59,698 bases of DNA from Halorubrum californiense DSM 19288 (lineage in GTDB: Archaea; Halobacteriota; Halobacteria; Halobacteriales; Haloferacaceae), in the NCBI RefSeq assembly GCF_000336875.1, contig NZ_AOJK01000008.1, positions 73,995 to 133,692 of the forward strand. Direction: 5' to 3'. Position numbers and translations under genes: made by a program. Positions 9,000 through 17,045 of the stretch are shown here, piece after piece (the first letter of the stretch is position 1; each line of letters begins with the position of its first letter). The notes under the pieces were generated by a model. It was not told where the DNA came from, made no database searches, and worked only from the letters and a program-made list of their open reading frames with translations.

Positions 9000-10454
9000 G
9001 TGATAGCGATCGTCGTCAGCCGGGCCGACAGCGCCTCGGCGCACATCGGCGAGCGGCTGCTGGAGGTCGGCGACTGGGAGTCGCGGGAGGACGACTCGCG
9101 GCCCGACGCCGACGGAGGCGGAACGTACTACCGGACCTCGGGGTTCGAGCTCCGCAAATTCGACGACCTCCACATCCGCCTGTCGGATCCGGTCGCCGCG
9201 TTCGACTGCGACCCCGAGTTCCTCGCGTTCGTCTCCAGGCACTCGGGCGAGAGCGGCGAACTGCTCACCGCCCACGTCACCGGGAACTTCGGCGGCGCCG
9301 AGTACGGCGGCGACCCCGAGTCGCTGGCGCGGGCCGCGCCTGGCGCCGAGAAGCGCGTCGTCGACGCGCTCGCGCGGCACGCGCCCGAGGGGTACGAGGT
9401 CGGCATCGAGTGTACGCACCACGGGCCGACCGACGTCTCCGTCCCGTCGCTGTTCGTCGAACTGGGCTCGGACGAGCCGCAGTGGGAGGACCCGGGGGCG
9501 GCCCGGGCGGTCGCGCGGGCGGTCCTCGACCTGCGAGGGACGGGCGCGGATCTGGTCGACGAGGACGTCGCCGACGCGGAGACAGAGACGCGCCCCCGTC
9601 ACGTCGTCGGGTTCGGGGGCGGCCACTACGCGCCGCGGTTCACCCGGATCGTCCGCGAGACCGAGTGGGCGGTGGGGCACGTCGGCGCCGACTGGACGCT
9701 CGCCGACCTCGGCGCGCCCGACGCGAACCGGGACGTGATCGAGGCCGCATTCGAGCGGAGCCGCGCCGAGCGCGCCGTGATCGACGGCGACCGCCCCGAC
9801 CTCGCCGCGGTCGTCGAGGACCTCGGGCACCGAGTGGTGAGCGAGACGTGGGTCCGCGAGGTCGGCGACGCCCCGCTCCCGCTCGTCGAGCGGTTGGAGG
9901 CAGAGATCGGTTCCGTGGACGAGGGACTGCGGTTCGGGGACGTGGTCGACGAGGCGGGCGCAGGCCCCGAAGACGACGGCGGTGCCGGCGACGCGTCTCC
10001 CGGCGACGCCGGCGACGCGATCCGCGTCCGCGACCTCCCGGCGGACCTGCTGGCGCGGGCGCAGGGGCTCGACGCCGACGCGGCGCGAGAGGCGGTCGAG
10101 CGCGTCGCCGTCGCCTTCGACACGGGGCAGGGCGGCACCCGGGCGGCCGGGCGCGTCGCGCTCGCGACCGCTCCGGAGACGCCGGGGTACGCGGACCTCG
10201 TCGAGGAGTTGGCGGCGGTGCTGGAGGCGGGCTACGACGACGTCGAGGTGGCGCCAGACCGGAACGCGGTCGTCGCCGACGAGACGGCGTTCGACCCGGA
10301 ACTGGCGGCCGAGCGGGGCGTCCCGGAGGGACCGGCGTTCGGACGGCTGGCCGACGGGGAGGCCGTCGAGGTCGACGGCGAGACCGTCAAGCCAGAGGAC
10401 GTGTCGCGGACGCGGACGGAGCGGTTTCCGATCGACCCCGGCTCGCACGACTGA
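9000..10454 (+). CDS. dtdA: D-aminoacyl-tRNA deacylase (GEK1/DtdA type)
   Basis: A protein of about 484 residues. The N-terminal ~280 residues form the archaeal D-aminoacyl-tRNA deacylase domain, with [13 protein letters not shown] at the start, [16 protein letters not shown] and the hallmark [11 protein letters not shown]. The enzyme removes D-amino acids wrongly attached to tRNA. A further ~200 residues follow, acidic and low in complexity near residues 315-345 and then a folded-looking part ending in [13 protein letters not shown]; such extensions occur in haloarchaeal members. The GTG at 9000 starts the conserved domain directly; a GTG at 8925 would add 25 Gly/Ser-rich residues. Confidence 0.9.
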   Translation: MIAIVVSRADSASAHIGERLLEVGDWESREDDSRPDADGGGTYYRTSGFELRKFDDLHIRLSDPVAAFDCDPEFLAFVSRHSGESGELLTAHVTGNFGGAEYGGDPESLARAAPGAEKRVVDALARHAPEGYEVGIECTHHGPTDVSVPSLFVELGSDEPQWEDPGAARAVARAVLDLRGTGADLVDEDVADAETETRPRHVVGFGGGHYAPRFTRIVRETEWAVGHVGADWTLADLGAPDANRDVIEAAFERSRAERAVIDGDRPDLAAVVEDLGHRVVSETWVREVGDAPLPLVERLEAEIGSVDEGLRFGDVVDEAGAGPEDDGGAGDASPGDAGDAIRVRDLPADLLARAQGLDADAAREAVERVAVAFDTGQGGTRAAGRVALATAPETPGYADLVEELAAVLEAGYDDVEVAPDRNAVVADETAFDPELAAERGVPEGPAFGRLADGEAVEVDGETVKPEDVSRTRTERFPIDPGSHD

Positions 10455-10563
10455 TTTATAAGAATCGTCGCGTTCGACGGCCGGACGCGTGGCGCCCGTA
10501 CTCACGGCGGTCGGCGGCGGACGCCGGTGATTTCGGCGTCCGACTCGCGTCAGACGAACGGGC

Positions 10564-10573
10564 AAAAATAAAT
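10564..10573 (+). promoter_or_regulatory. TATA element of ftsZ1
   Basis: AAAAATAAAT lies 28-37 bases before the ftsZ1 ATG in a GC-rich background. That spacing predicts transcription starting at or just before the start codon, a common leaderless arrangement in haloarchaea. Confidence 0.55.
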
Positions 10574-10600
10574 ACGTCCGGGTCGCAACCACACCACATA

Positions 10601-11755
10601 ATGGACTCCATCGTTGACGACGCCATCGACGAAGCCGAAGAGGCCCCCGCAGACGACGCCGGGGGAGCCGGCGAGAGCGCCGCCGGAGGGAGCGCCGGCG
10701 CGCCGCCGCAGACCGGGACGATGACCGACGACGAGCTACAGGACGTCCTCCAAGACCTCCAGACGAACATCACGGTCGTCGGCTGCGGGGGCGCCGGCGG
10801 CAACACCGTCAACCGGATGACCGAGGAGGGGATCCACGGCGCGAAGCTGGTCGCGGCCAACACCGACGTCCAGCACCTCGTCAACATCGAGGCCGACACG
10901 AAGATCCTCATGGGCCAGCAGAAGACGCAGGGCCGCGGCGCGGGCTCCCTCCCGCAGGTCGGCGAGGAGGCCGCCATCGAGTCCCAAGAGGAGATCCAAG
11001 ACGCCATCGACGGCTCCGACATGGTGTTCGTCACCGCCGGGCTCGGCGGGGGCACGGGGACGGGCTCGGCGCCGGTCGTCGCGAAGGCGGCCCGCGAGTC
11101 GGGCGCGCTCACCATCGCCATCGTCACGACGCCGTTCACGGCCGAGGGCGAGGTCCGACGGACGAACGCCGAGGCCGGCCTGGAGCGGCTCCGCGACGTG
11201 AGCGACACGGTCATCGTCGTCCCCAACGACCGCCTGCTCGACGCGGTCGGGAAGCTCCCCGTCCGGCAGGCGTTCAAGGTGTCCGACGAGGTGCTGATGC
11301 GCTCGGTGAAGGGGATCACGGAGCTCATCACGATGCCCGGGCTGGTCAACCTCGACTTCGCCGACGTTCGCACGGTCATGGAGAAGGGCGGCGTCGCGAT
11401 GATCGGCCTCGGCGAGTCCGACTCCGACTCGAAGGCGCAGGACTCGGTGAAGTCGGCGCTGCGCTCGCCGCTGCTCGACGTCGACATCTCCGGCGCGAAC
11501 TCCGCCCTCGTCAACGTCACCGGCGGCACCGACATGTCCATCGAGGAGGCGGAGGGCGTCGTCGAGGAGATATACGACCGGATCGACCCCGACGCGCGGA
11601 TCATCTGGGGGACCTCGGTCGACGACGAACTCGAAGGCGAGATGCGGACGATGATCGTCGTGACCGGCGTCGAGTCGCCGCAGATCTACGGCAGCAACGG
11701 CGAGCCGCCGGAGGGCACCACCGCCGACGTCGAGGACATCGACTACGTGGAGTGA
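10601..11755 (+). CDS. ftsZ1: Cell division protein FtsZ1
   Basis: A 384-residue tubulin-superfamily GTPase. An acidic N-terminal extension of ~40 residues (starting [14 protein letters not shown]) is typical of haloarchaeal FtsZ1. It is followed by [12 protein letters not shown] at ~61-72 and the tubulin signature [13 protein letters not shown] near 148-160, with PNDRLLD and NLDFADV further on. FtsZ1 polymerises with GTP at mid-cell. In Haloferax FtsZ1 acts mainly as a scaffold for assembly of the division machinery and FtsZ2 has a role in constriction. The gene order ftsZ1-secE-spt5, conserved in haloarchaea, supports the assignment to FtsZ1 rather than FtsZ2. Confidence 0.96.
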   Translation: MDSIVDDAIDEAEEAPADDAGGAGESAAGGSAGAPPQTGTMTDDELQDVLQDLQTNITVVGCGGAGGNTVNRMTEEGIHGAKLVAANTDVQHLVNIEADTKILMGQQKTQGRGAGSLPQVGEEAAIESQEEIQDAIDGSDMVFVTAGLGGGTGTGSAPVVAKAARESGALTIAIVTTPFTAEGEVRRTNAEAGLERLRDVSDTVIVVPNDRLLDAVGKLPVRQAFKVSDEVLMRSVKGITELITMPGLVNLDFADVRTVMEKGGVAMIGLGESDSDSKAQDSVKSALRSPLLDVDISGANSALVNVTGGTDMSIEEAEGVVEEIYDRIDPDARIIWGTSVDDELEGEMRTMIVVTGVESPQIYGSNGEPPEGTTADVEDIDYVE

Positions 11756-11856
11756 CGCCCGCCGAGCGCGCGGGCCGCTCGCCGCGCGGCGCGCCGTCAC
11801 CGCTCTGGGGCCGCATCAAAAGGTAAAAACCGTCTCGTCTCGAATCCGCAGCTAAC

Positions 11857-12033
11857 ATGGACGTTCCGTACGACCTCAACAGTTATATTCGGGTGCTGAA
11901 GCTGGCGAGCACGCCGAGCACCGACGAGTTCCTCCAGGTGTCGAAGATCGCCGGCGCCGGGATTCTGCTCATCGGGTTCATCGGCTTCCTGATCTTCGCG
12001 ATCATGAGCCTGATCCCGGGGGTCGGCGCGTAA
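11857..12033 (+). CDS. secE: Preprotein translocase subunit SecE (Sec61 gamma)
   Basis: A 58-residue protein beginning MDVPYDLNSYIRVLKLA. It has an amphipathic N-terminal helix and one C-terminal membrane helix (ILLIGFIGFLIFAIMSLI), the normal form of archaeal SecE/Sec61 gamma, which clamps SecY. Its TAA overlaps the spt5 ATG by one base (TAATG), implying translational coupling. A TATA-like AGGTAAAAACC lies about 30 bases before the ATG. It is easily missed because it is short. Confidence 0.93.
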   Translation: MDVPYDLNSYIRVLKLASTPSTDEFLQVSKIAGAGILLIGFIGFLIFAIMSLIPGVGA

Positions 12034-12485
12034 TGCCGATCTACTCGGTCAAGACGACGGCGAGCCAAGAGCGCACCGTCGCCGACATGATCGCCGAGAA
12101 GGAGGCGCCGGAGATCCAGGCCGTCATCGCTCCCGACCAGCTCACCAGCTACGTGATGGTCGAGGCGACCGACGGGACCGCATTCGGCCGGATCCTCGAC
12201 GAGATCCCGCACGCCCGCGGCGTCATCCAGGGCGGCGGCGGCCCCGCCGAGAGTCCCTTCTCCGAGGTGGAACACTTCCTCTCGCCGACCCCGGACGTGG
12301 AGGGGATCGGCGAGGGCGACATCGTCGAGCTGATCGCCGGCCCGTTCAAGGGCGAGAAGGCGCGCGTCCAGCGGATCGACGAGGGGAAAGATCAAGTGAC
12401 CGTCGAGCTGTACGAGGCGACCGTCCCGATCCCGGTGACGGTCCGCGGCGACCAGATCCGCGTCCTCGACAGCGAGGAACGGTAG
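12033..12485 (+). CDS. spt5: Transcription elongation factor Spt5 (archaeal NusG)
   Basis: A 150-residue protein with an N-terminal NGN domain (MPIYSVKTTASQERTVADMI, then DQLTSYVMVEA and IPHARGVIQGG) and a C-terminal KOW domain (IVELIAGPFKGEKARVQRI). It binds RNA polymerase with Spt4 and promotes processive elongation; the KOW domain can contact the ribosome. It is the last gene of the ftsZ1-secE-spt5 cluster. Its stop codon sits in the loop of a perfect hairpin (12473-12492), a likely transcript end. Confidence 0.96.
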   Translation: MPIYSVKTTASQERTVADMIAEKEAPEIQAVIAPDQLTSYVMVEATDGTAFGRILDEIPHARGVIQGGGGPAESPFSEVEHFLSPTPDVEGIGEGDIVELIAGPFKGEKARVQRIDEGKDQVTVELYEATVPIPVTVRGDQIRVLDSEER

Positions 12486-12557
12486 TTCCTCGTATTGAGC
12501 GAGCGGCGCAACGCGCCGCGAGCAGACAACGAAGAGCGGTAGCTCCTCGGGCCGGAT
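12473..12557 (+). terminator. Three consecutive hairpins at the 3' end of spt5
   Basis: Hairpin 1: CGAGGAAC, loop GGTA, GTTCCTCG (12473-12492), perfect over 8 bp and containing the spt5 stop codon. Hairpin 2: GCGGCGC, loop AAC, GCGCCGC (12503-12519). Hairpin 3 (about 12531-12551) has the same GGTA loop with stem GAGC/GCTC and looks like a diverged copy of the first. No long T tract follows, so this may be a processing or stability structure rather than a classic archaeal oligo-T terminator. Confidence 0.5.
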
Positions 12558-12652
12558 AAGCGGGCGACGCGCGGCGGACCGACTCGGCGCTCTGACGCCG
12601 GATTCGCACGCAACGACAAGGGCTTTATTCGACGACGACGGACGAGGCGGAT

Positions 12653-13615
12653 ATGTTCGGCCACGGCGCGCCGGCGGTGTTGAGCGTGATCCCCGACACG
12701 TTCACGTTCGCGTGGATCGTCGCGATCCTCTTCGCGACGGCGTGGGTGCTCGACAGCCGCGGGCTGGCCGCGGGGCGCACGCTCGCGGCCGCGACGTGGG
12801 CGCTGTTCGGGCTGTTCTGGCTGTCGACGGTGCCGTACTTCGCGTTCGAACACCAGAGCTACGTCGAGTCGATCCTCGCGCTCGTCGGCTTCCCCGCCAG
12901 CGTGTACGCGGGGTACCTCCTGTACGACGGGCGGGCGTCGCTTTTCACCCTCACCCGGGCCATCGCGATTATGCTGTTCATTTACCTCCCGTTCGAGACG
13001 ATTCCGGCGTTCACGTTCGCCGGGATCGCCGTCCCGGAGCCACGTCGGATCCTCATCGAGGTCGTCGCGACGCAGACCGGGATGCTCATCGACCTCCTCG
13101 GCTACGCGCCGGAGGCGGTGACGAGCAGCGAGGGGTACGACGCGGCGTACTCGTGGACGCTCGACGACGGCCACACCGTCATCATCCACATCGTGCTGGC
13201 GTGTACGGGGCTCGGGAGCATGGCCATCTTCGGCGGCCTCGTGGCCGCCGTCGAGGCGCCGCTCTCGCGGAAGCTCCGCGCGCTCGCGGTGTCGATCCCG
13301 CTCATCTACGTCCTGAACATCTTCCGAACGGCGTTCATCTCGATCGTCGCCGGCAACCAGTACATGCACTGGTACCCGGACCTCGTGTTGACGATGTTCG
13401 GCGCGACCGACCCGTACCGGGTCTCCTTCCTCATCTCCGACCGCATCATGAGCCAGCTGCTGGCGGTCGTGGCGCTCATCGCGATCACCTTCCTCGCGGT
13501 GCGCCAGCTACCCGAACTCGCGGTGATCTTGGAGGACGTCCTCTACCTCATCACCGGCGAGGAACACGACCTGACCGAGGCGCTCGACCTCCCGCGCGAG
13601 CCGACGAACCGGTAG
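12653..13615 (+). CDS. artA: Archaeosortase A
   Basis: A 320-residue multi-pass membrane protein of the exosortase/archaeosortase family. The catalytic Cys is in LACTGLGSM (Cys184), followed by Arg in NIFRTAF (Arg225) and Arg in ISDRIM (Arg264). The spacings of 41 and 39 residues equal those of the known Cys/Arg/Arg residues in Haloferax ArtA. ArtA recognises C-terminal PGF-type signals, cuts them and attaches surface proteins such as the S-layer glycoprotein to lipid at the outer membrane face. A TATA-like CTTTATT at 12623-12629 suggests a leaderless transcript of its own. Confidence 0.96.
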   Translation: MFGHGAPAVLSVIPDTFTFAWIVAILFATAWVLDSRGLAAGRTLAAATWALFGLFWLSTVPYFAFEHQSYVESILALVGFPASVYAGYLLYDGRASLFTLTRAIAIMLFIYLPFETIPAFTFAGIAVPEPRRILIEVVATQTGMLIDLLGYAPEAVTSSEGYDAAYSWTLDDGHTVIIHIVLACTGLGSMAIFGGLVAAVEAPLSRKLRALAVSIPLIYVLNIFRTAFISIVAGNQYMHWYPDLVLTMFGATDPYRVSFLISDRIMSQLLAVVALIAITFLAVRQLPELAVILEDVLYLITGEEHDLTEALDLPREPTNR

Positions 13616-13670
13616 TTCGGTACCCGGTCGACGACCCCGCCGGGGCGGTCGAGTCTCCGGGTATTGCCAG

Positions 13671-13700
13671 AAATATATAGTTCTATATAGCAAACTATAG
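13671..13700 (+). promoter_or_regulatory. AT-rich block with three TATAG-type units phased at 10 bp
   Basis: Three adjacent 10-mers AAATATATAG, TTCTATATAG and CAAACTATAG all end in TATAG at exactly 10-base intervals in very GC-rich surroundings. The first or second unit could be the TATA box for the leader frame and MgtC-like gene downstream. The helical phasing also suits a protein bound to one DNA face. Confidence 0.5.
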
Positions 13701-13725
13701 ACGTGGGCGACGGGTACGAGCGACT

Positions 13726-13797
13726 ATGACTGCGAGGACGCGAGAGGAAACGCCGGGGTCCGGCCGCAGAGCGCGGCTGCGGCGGGGTGATCGCTAG
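13726..13797 (+). CDS. Candidate 23-residue arginine-rich leader peptide
   Basis: The ATG at 13726 opens 23 codons (beginning MTARTREETPGSGRRARL) with eight Arg, several encoded in the last ten codons. Its TAG ends at 13797, and that last base is also the first base of the GTG of the next gene (TAGTG). Within its 3' end lie a 7-bp hairpin (13763-13769 with 13777-13783) and a strong Shine-Dalgarno sequence GGGGTGATC (13784-13792) placed for the downstream GTG. This arrangement suggests translational coupling or an attenuation leader. Expression is unproven, and it could be a chance frame. Confidence 0.4.
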   Translation: MTARTREETPGSGRRARLRRGDR

Positions 13798-15044
13798 TGT
13801 TGAGCGCGGTCGACCCGTTCGTCTACCTGGAGACGAACGTCGCCAAGCTGGTCTTGGCGACCGCGCTCGGCATGTTCCTCGGGCTGGAGCGGGAGTGGTC
13901 GCAGAAGTCGGCCGGGATCCGGACGTTCGCGCTCGTCAGCCTCGCGGCCGCGGTGTTCTCGCTGCTCGGCGAGTCGGGACTGCTCGTCGTCGGCGGCGTG
14001 CTGGTGGTCGCCAGCGCGGTGCTGCTCGCCGTCCGGAGCTTCGTCGAGCCCGAGGTCGACGGGCTCTCGCTGACCACCTCGGCGTCGCTGCTCGTCGCGT
14101 ACGGGGTCGGCGTGCTCGTCGCCGAGGGGCTGTTCATCGAGTCGGTGACGGTGGCGGTGCTCTCGTCGCTCCTGCTCGTGTTGAAGCGAGAGCTCCACGA
14201 GTTCGCGTGGGGGCTCTCCCGCGAGGAGGTGCGCAGCGCGGTGGAGTTCACCATCCTCGCGTTCGTCGTCTTTCCGCTCCTCCCGGCCGAGACGATCGAC
14301 CCGTGGGACGCGGTCCAGCCGCGGCTCGTCTGGTCGCTCGTGGTGGCGGTCAGCGCCATCGGCTTCGTCAACTACGTGCTGGTGAAGCGGTATCAGGGGC
14401 GCGGCTACGCGGTGACGGGCTTCTTCGGCGGGCTCGTCAACTCGACGGCGGTCGTCGCCGAGATGGCGAAGCGCGCGAAGGGGCGCGCGGACCTCGGCGA
14501 GATAGCGGTGGGGTCGATCCTCCTCGCGAACGCGGCGATGGCGTTCCGGAACGCCGCGGTGGTGGCCGTCTTCGTCCCGGAGGCGGCGCTCGTCGTCGGG
14601 GCGCCGCTCGGCGCGATCACGCTCGCGGGGATCGGCGTCGCCGTGTGGCGCAGCGACTGGCGGACGACGATGGAGGCCGAACTCACTTCCCCGTTCAGCC
14701 TCGGCAACGCGCTCACCTTCGGCGCGCTCTTCATACTCGTGCTGCTCGTCTCCGCCGTCGCCGAGCAGACGTTCGGCGCGGGCGGGTTCGTCGCCACCTC
14801 CTTCCTCGCCGGGTTGGTGTCGTCGGGGACCTCGACCACCACGGCGGTGTCGCTGCTCGGGACCGGACAGATCGGGGTCGACACCGCGGTCGCGGGCGTG
14901 GTCGCCGGCACCGCCGCCAGCATCCTTATCAAGACCGCCTTCGCGGCCAGCATCGCGCGGGAACTGGTGCGGCCGGTGTTCCTCTGGAACCTCCTGCTGA
15001 TCGTCGTGGGAGTGGTCGCCGGGCTGCCGCTGTTGCTGCTGTGA
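13797..15044 (+). CDS. MgtC/SapB-like (DUF4010) membrane protein
   Basis: A 415-residue protein of about 11-12 membrane helices. The N-terminal part has the MgtC/SapB signature (LGMFLGLEREWSQKSAGIRTFALVSL) and the remainder is the DUF4010 type (GFFGGLVNSTAVVAEMAKRAK, then SGTSTTTAVSLLGTGQIG). Bacterial MgtC is tied to Mg2+ limitation and ATP homeostasis; the role of this longer archaeal form is not known to me. The GTG start at 13797 is supported by GGGGTGATC, nearly the full complement of the 16S rRNA 3' end, ending four bases upstream. A short leader frame overlaps this start. Confidence 0.9.
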   Translation: MLSAVDPFVYLETNVAKLVLATALGMFLGLEREWSQKSAGIRTFALVSLAAAVFSLLGESGLLVVGGVLVVASAVLLAVRSFVEPEVDGLSLTTSASLLVAYGVGVLVAEGLFIESVTVAVLSSLLLVLKRELHEFAWGLSREEVRSAVEFTILAFVVFPLLPAETIDPWDAVQPRLVWSLVVAVSAIGFVNYVLVKRYQGRGYAVTGFFGGLVNSTAVVAEMAKRAKGRADLGEIAVGSILLANAAMAFRNAAVVAVFVPEAALVVGAPLGAITLAGIGVAVWRSDWRTTMEAELTSPFSLGNALTFGALFILVLLVSAVAEQTFGAGGFVATSFLAGLVSSGTSTTTAVSLLGTGQIGVDTAVAGVVAGTAASILIKTAFAASIARELVRPVFLWNLLLIVVGVVAGLPLLLL

Positions 15045-15110
15045 GCGGCGTCGACCGCGGCGCGCGGTCGGTCTCGTGAGAGGGTCCGCCTCGAAAGGCG
15101 TGGACCCGGT

Positions 15111-15485
15111 TCAGGAGAGGTGTTCGGCGATGTCCGTCGAGGAGACCATCCCCACGTAGTCGTCGTCGACGACCGGGAGGTGTTTCACGCCGTACATCGT
15201 CATCATTGCGGCGACCTCCTGCAGCATCAGGTCGGGCGTCACCGTCTCGACGTCCTCGGTCATCACGTCGCGGACCGTCGTCGCCTCGGGGTCGTGCCCG
15301 TCGGCGACCGCCCCGACCACGTCGCTCTGCGTGACGATACAGCCGCCGCCGGTCGTCACCACCAGCGCGCTGATGTTCTCGTCGCGCATCCGGCGGGCGG
15401 CCTCCCGAACGGGCGCGTTCGCTCCGACCGTCTCCAGCGGCGTCGACATCACGTCCGCGACGCGGGTCCTGTCGTCGAGATCCAT
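15111..15485 (-). CDS. Two-CBS-domain protein
   Basis: A 124-residue protein consisting of two CBS motifs in tandem: VADVMSTPLETVGANAPVREAARRM to SDVVGAV in the first half, and VRDVMTEDVETVTPDLMLQEV to HLPVVDDDYVGMVSSTDI in the second. Such stand-alone pairs usually bind adenine nucleotides and regulate a partner, which is not identifiable here. It is a paralogue of the next gene (15600-15986), in the same direction with about 114 bases between them. Confidence 0.93.
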   Translation of the reverse strand: MDLDDRTRVADVMSTPLETVGANAPVREAARRMRDENISALVVTTGGGCIVTQSDVVGAVADGHDPEATTVRDVMTEDVETVTPDLMLQEVAAMMTMYGVKHLPVVDDDYVGMVSSTDIAEHLS

Positions 15486-15599
15486 ACCCCGTCATGTGCT
15501 ACCGTGTCTCATTACTCTTCCGGAACGCACAACGCGGGGCGGGCGGGCCTCGGTTCGAGTCCGACGGACGCCGGCGAGACCCGAAGCGCGGCCGGTCCG

Positions 15600-15986
15600 T
15601 CACCTCGCCTTCGAGAGGTGCGCCGTGAGGTCCGTCGTCGACACCATCCCGATCGGCCTCCCGTCGCCGTCGGTCACCGGGAGGTGGGTGTAGCCGTGCG
15701 CGGTCGGCTCCGCCAGTTCGGCGACGGTGTCGTCGCGGCCGACGGTGATCACGTCGGTCGTCATGAACGCCTCGACCGGCGTCCGGTCTTTCGGGTCATT
15801 GTCACGGACGAGCGCGACGAAGTCCGTCGCGGTGATCAGCCCGGCCAGCGTCTCGTCGGGTTCGACGACGAGGAGCGAGCCGACCCCGGTCTCGCGCATC
15901 TTCTGCGCCGCCTCGGCCGCGGCGGCCCCGCGTTCGATCGTGGTGAGGTCGGTCGACATGATCCGAGCGACGGGCACGTCGTTCAT
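15600..15986 (-). CDS. Two-CBS-domain protein (paralogue)
   Basis: A 128-residue protein with two CBS motifs: VARIMSTDLTTIERGAAAAEAAQKM to TATDFVALV, and VEAFMTTDVITVGRDDTVAELAEPTAHGYTHLPVTD to GMVSTTDLTAHLS. It has the same architecture as the neighbour at 15111-15485, so the pair probably arose by duplication and could form mixed dimers. No catalytic domain is attached. Nucleotide binding is expected from the family but the partner is unknown. Confidence 0.93.
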   Translation of the reverse strand: MNDVPVARIMSTDLTTIERGAAAAEAAQKMRETGVGSLLVVEPDETLAGLITATDFVALVRDNDPKDRTPVEAFMTTDVITVGRDDTVAELAEPTAHGYTHLPVTDGDGRPIGMVSTTDLTAHLSKAR

Positions 15987-16074
15987 GTATCGTGGTAACG
16001 CGAAGCACAGTAATCAAACGTGCGGTCGGTGTGGGGGCGGTCGCGAGCATCGCGGAGTCGGACCGCGGGCGGCC

Positions 16075-16872
16075 TCACTCCTCGACGAGCGACTCCGGAG
16101 CGCCGGCGAGCCCGGCGAGGGCGTCCGCCTCGACGTGATGGAGGTCACCGGGGATCGCGATCAGGTGGAGCGGGTCGCCGAACTCGCGGTCCGCCAGCGC
16201 GCTCAGCCGGTCGGCGGCGACGACCGCGTCCGGGGAGCCGGCGCGCGCGACGACGACCGCGAGTTCGTCCGCCCACTCCGCGGCGAGCAACCCGGCGGCG
16301 ACGTCCGCGGTCATGTACTCCTCGTGGTCGGGGTCGCGGCCGGACGGCCCCGTCCCCACCTTGATGTCGAGGTAGACGACGGTGTGGAGCCCGCGCTCGC
16401 GGTTCGCCTCTATCGTCTCGACCACGCTCGCGGGCACGTCGTCGCCGCCGTGTGCGTACGGGAACGGCAGCGTCGTCGCCTTCCCGAACCGGTAGTTCTG
16501 GAGTCCGGTCAGGCTCGACGCCGCGGACTGGGCGGTCACGCCGTGGATCACCCGCGTGTCGATCCCGCGCTCCTCGGCGCGGAGGCGGAGGTCGGTGTGG
16601 GTCGTCGAAATCATCGTGTCGCCGGCGGTGAGGAACGCCGCGTCGCCGGACGCGGCCGCGTCGAGGATCGGCTCCGGGTCCCGCTCGACGCCGTCGCGGT
16701 CGCGGACCTCGACGTCGACGCCGTGGTGTGCCTCCAAGTCCGCGACGTCGGCGCCGACCAGCCGACTGGTGTAGAACTCCGCGAAGACGCGGTCGGCCTC
16801 GCGCAACGCCTCGCGCCCCTCGACGGTGACGGAGCGCTCGTCGTAGAGGCCGAGTCCGATGAACGTGAGCAT
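16075..16872 (-). CDS. dphB: Diphthine synthase
   Basis: A 265-residue SAM-dependent methyltransferase that methylates the modified histidine of elongation factor 2 on the route to diphthamide. It opens with MLTFIGLGLYDERSVT, as members of this family do. AFLTAGDTMISTTHTDLRLRA and VIHGVTAQSAASSLTGLQNYRFGKATTLPFP are strongly conserved. Length is typical of archaeal DphB. It stands divergently from the oxidoreductase operon at 17046, with 173 bases between them. Confidence 0.95.
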   Translation of the reverse strand: MLTFIGLGLYDERSVTVEGREALREADRVFAEFYTSRLVGADVADLEAHHGVDVEVRDRDGVERDPEPILDAAASGDAAFLTAGDTMISTTHTDLRLRAEERGIDTRVIHGVTAQSAASSLTGLQNYRFGKATTLPFPYAHGGDDVPASVVETIEANRERGLHTVVYLDIKVGTGPSGRDPDHEEYMTADVAAGLLAAEWADELAVVVARAGSPDAVVAADRLSALADREFGDPLHLIAIPGDLHHVEADALAGLAGAPESLVEE

Positions 16873-16963
16873 GCGAGCGCTCGGCGCGCGGCGCCCTAAA
16901 AGGGCGCGAAACCCCGGTCAGTCGGATGTGACGGTGTGACTCCCTAATAGATCTTCATGATTG

Positions 16964-16997
16964 TCCCTTGGGATTCCATAGCAAGCCCTAAGAGGGA
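16964..16997. promoter_or_regulatory. Imperfect inverted repeat upstream of the oxidoreductase operon
   Basis: TCCCT..GGG (16964-16972) can pair with CCC....AGGGA (16986-16997) across a short loop. The region 16930-17010 is less GC-rich than its surroundings and lies in the divergent gap between dphB and the alpha-subunit gene. It may be an operator or transcript leader structure; no TATA box stands out clearly. Confidence 0.25.
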
Positions 16998-17045
16998 ACC
17001 AGCACAACTTCAGGCCACGAGGCCCACTCGGGCTCACACACCACT

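Noticed and set aside
8874-10592. Minus-strand open frame of 572 residues opposite dtdA
   Set aside because: Long antisense frames are common in high-GC genomes; composition is Arg/Pro/Val-rich and the plus strand encodes a clear GEK1-type domain.
16873-17045. tRNA or small RNA gene between dphB and the oxidoreductase
   Set aside because: No cloverleaf, T-arm or conserved tRNA bases can be drawn; the stretch fits a divergent regulatory region better.
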